A stretch of 64,000 nucleotides of DNA from JAEUMD01 sp036768475 (GTDB taxonomy: Bacteria > Pseudomonadota > Alphaproteobacteria > Rhizobiales > Hyphomicrobiaceae). The notes under the pieces are model-generated. The model was not told the DNA's origin. It ran no database searches and was given only the letters and a program-made list of their open reading frames with translations. Each line of letters starts with the position of its first letter. Position 1 is the stretch's first letter. The translations under genes and the position numbers were made by a program. Below, piece by piece: positions 63,278-64,000 of the stretch. The stretch covers positions 56,435 to 120,434 of the forward strand of contig DAIPMW010000012.1 of assembly GCA_036768475.1 (NCBI GenBank), in the 5' to 3' direction.

Positions 63278-63332
63278 GAGATAGAGCAGGCCACAACGGC
63301 CTGAGGTGATTCAATCAAAACCTGACTGCTCT
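63278..63332 (+). repeat. Small palindromic repeat family B, copy 2
   Basis: Same element as at 63106, 172 bp on. The ends AGAGCAG and CTGCTCT are inverted. It shares TCAATCAAAACC with the partial copy at 19230. Between the two copies is sequence with no feature that I recognise. Confidence 0.75.
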
Positions 63333-63607
63333 AGTCGATCGCGCGGCCCTGTACGGTGGCGGGGGCAGTCGGCCTCGATGCCGCCCATACCGCTGCGCTC
63401 AAGGTGATAGACGCAACCTTGTTGCGCAGCCCGATTACTGTGATTCGCGAGCAACATCCCCAACGCTTATCACGTGTCTGAACAAATCAGATTAAGGATT
63501 TGGCCGGAATCGATTAGCCTTGAACGTGGTTCATGACACGAGCCATGAAATGAATTCCGCGTTACTGGCGTGTTGCTGACATCAAGACCGTATTGGGGAA
63601 ATACAAC
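63333..63607. other. Intergenic region upstream of the repeat protein gene
   Basis: 275 bases, lower in GC than the surroundings from about 63440. An inverted repeat TTCATG/CATGAA spans 63530-63549 and could be an operator. No promoter is clear. Confidence 0.35.
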
Positions 63608-64000
63608 ATGTCGGGATTTCGCGGTGACGCCTCGGTGCGTCTATCGTTTGCGTTCCTTGTGGCAGCGGCCATCGCGCCCTGGCCGGCCCAGGCACAGGTT
63701 GCCTGTCAGAGCGGTGATAATGCGCAAGCTTGTGTGAACCCGGACGGGACGACGATCGGCTTTGTTAGAACGAACGCCAATGGTGCCGGGGTGACGAACT
63801 CGGGCACTGTCGGGACGTATATTTGGACGTCTAGCGCCAACTCGGGCGTGACCAACTCGGGCACTGTCGGGACGGTGATTGAAACGGATGGCGACAACTC
63901 GGGCGTGACGAACTCGGGCGATGTCGGGGGATTTATTCGGACGCATGGCGACAACTCGGGCGTGACCAACTCCGGATTCGTCGGTTCGGGCGCAGCAGGC
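63608..64000 (+). CDS. Exported protein with 19-residue tandem repeats, cut by window edge
   Basis: 131 codons are visible with no stop. Residues 1-30 form a signal peptide (SFAFLVAAAIAPWPAQAQ). After a short cysteine-bearing stretch (VACQSGDNAQACVNPDG) come units with the pattern GVTNSGxVGxxIxT, each exactly 57 bp: the GTG of GVTNSG recurs at 63791, 63848, 63905 and 63962. Such NSG-rich repeats occur in beta-helical passengers of autotransporters and other surface proteins. The C-terminus is outside the window, so secretion type is unknown. Confidence 0.75.
   Translation, partial: MSGFRGDASVRLSFAFLVAAAIAPWPAQAQVACQSGDNAQACVNPDGTTIGFVRTNANGAGVTNSGTVGTYIWTSSANSGVTNSGTVGTVIETDGDNSGVTNSGDVGGFIRTHGDNSGVTNSGFVGSGAAG

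Overview
This 64 kb window is high-GC chromosomal DNA from an alphaproteobacterium, most likely of the order Hyphomicrobiales (Rhizobiales). The evidence is the continuous rpoBC-str-S10-spc-alpha gene order, two tuf copies, an opgH/mdoH-type glucosyltransferase, a C4-type YcbB-like L,D-transpeptidase, and dispersed palindromic repeats that resemble rhizobial intergenic mosaic elements. No prophage, CRISPR array, rRNA operon or insertion sequence is visible. Genus cannot be fixed from sequence reading alone.

Left part (1-13.7 kb), envelope and accessory metabolism: a YfhO-type membrane protein running off the left edge; a RibD C-terminal-like reductase coupled to a cytochrome b561; a tightly overlapping minus-strand trio (degenerate 6-pyruvoyl-tetrahydropterin synthase-like protein, GT4 glycosyltransferase, SAM methyltransferase); an L,D-transpeptidase; an MDR-family dehydrogenase; then opgH, an FkbM methyltransferase and an exported protein of unknown function; then a HAD hydrolase. 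The pterin-synthase-like/reductase/glycosyltransferase/methyltransferase/dehydrogenase set looks like an uncharacterised pathway to a modified, perhaps glycosylated, small molecule.

14.4-19.2 kb holds a four-gene trehalose operon (otsB, GH15 glucosidase, otsA, glk) in which every junction is a 4-nt start/stop overlap. 19.4-23.6 kb holds a two-gene molybdenum formate dehydrogenase whose electron partner is a GltD-like flavoprotein. 24-28 kb is a mixed stretch: tRNA-Thr, a His/Tyr-rich exported protein, a small membrane protein, an RlmB/TrmH rRNA methyltransferase, tRNA-Tyr, tRNA-Gly, and a DoxX gene bracketed by an inverted pair of about 100-bp repeats.

28.2-63.0 kb is the informational core: tuf1, ybjQ, tRNA-Trp, secE, nusG, rplKAJL, rpoBC, rpsL, rpsG, fusA, tuf2, then rpsJ to rplQ including secY, adk and rpoA, all on the plus strand. 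Between the gene blocks I see a probable terminator after rpoC, a good sigma-70 promoter and an attenuator-like hairpin before rpsL, and alternative hairpins before rpoB. The two tuf genes read as identical, with identity stopping at the coding borders, and a 38-bp copy of the tuf 3' end lies downstream of tuf1. The right end carries two copies of a second small palindromic repeat and the start of an exported protein built from exact 57-bp tandem repeats, cut by the window edge.
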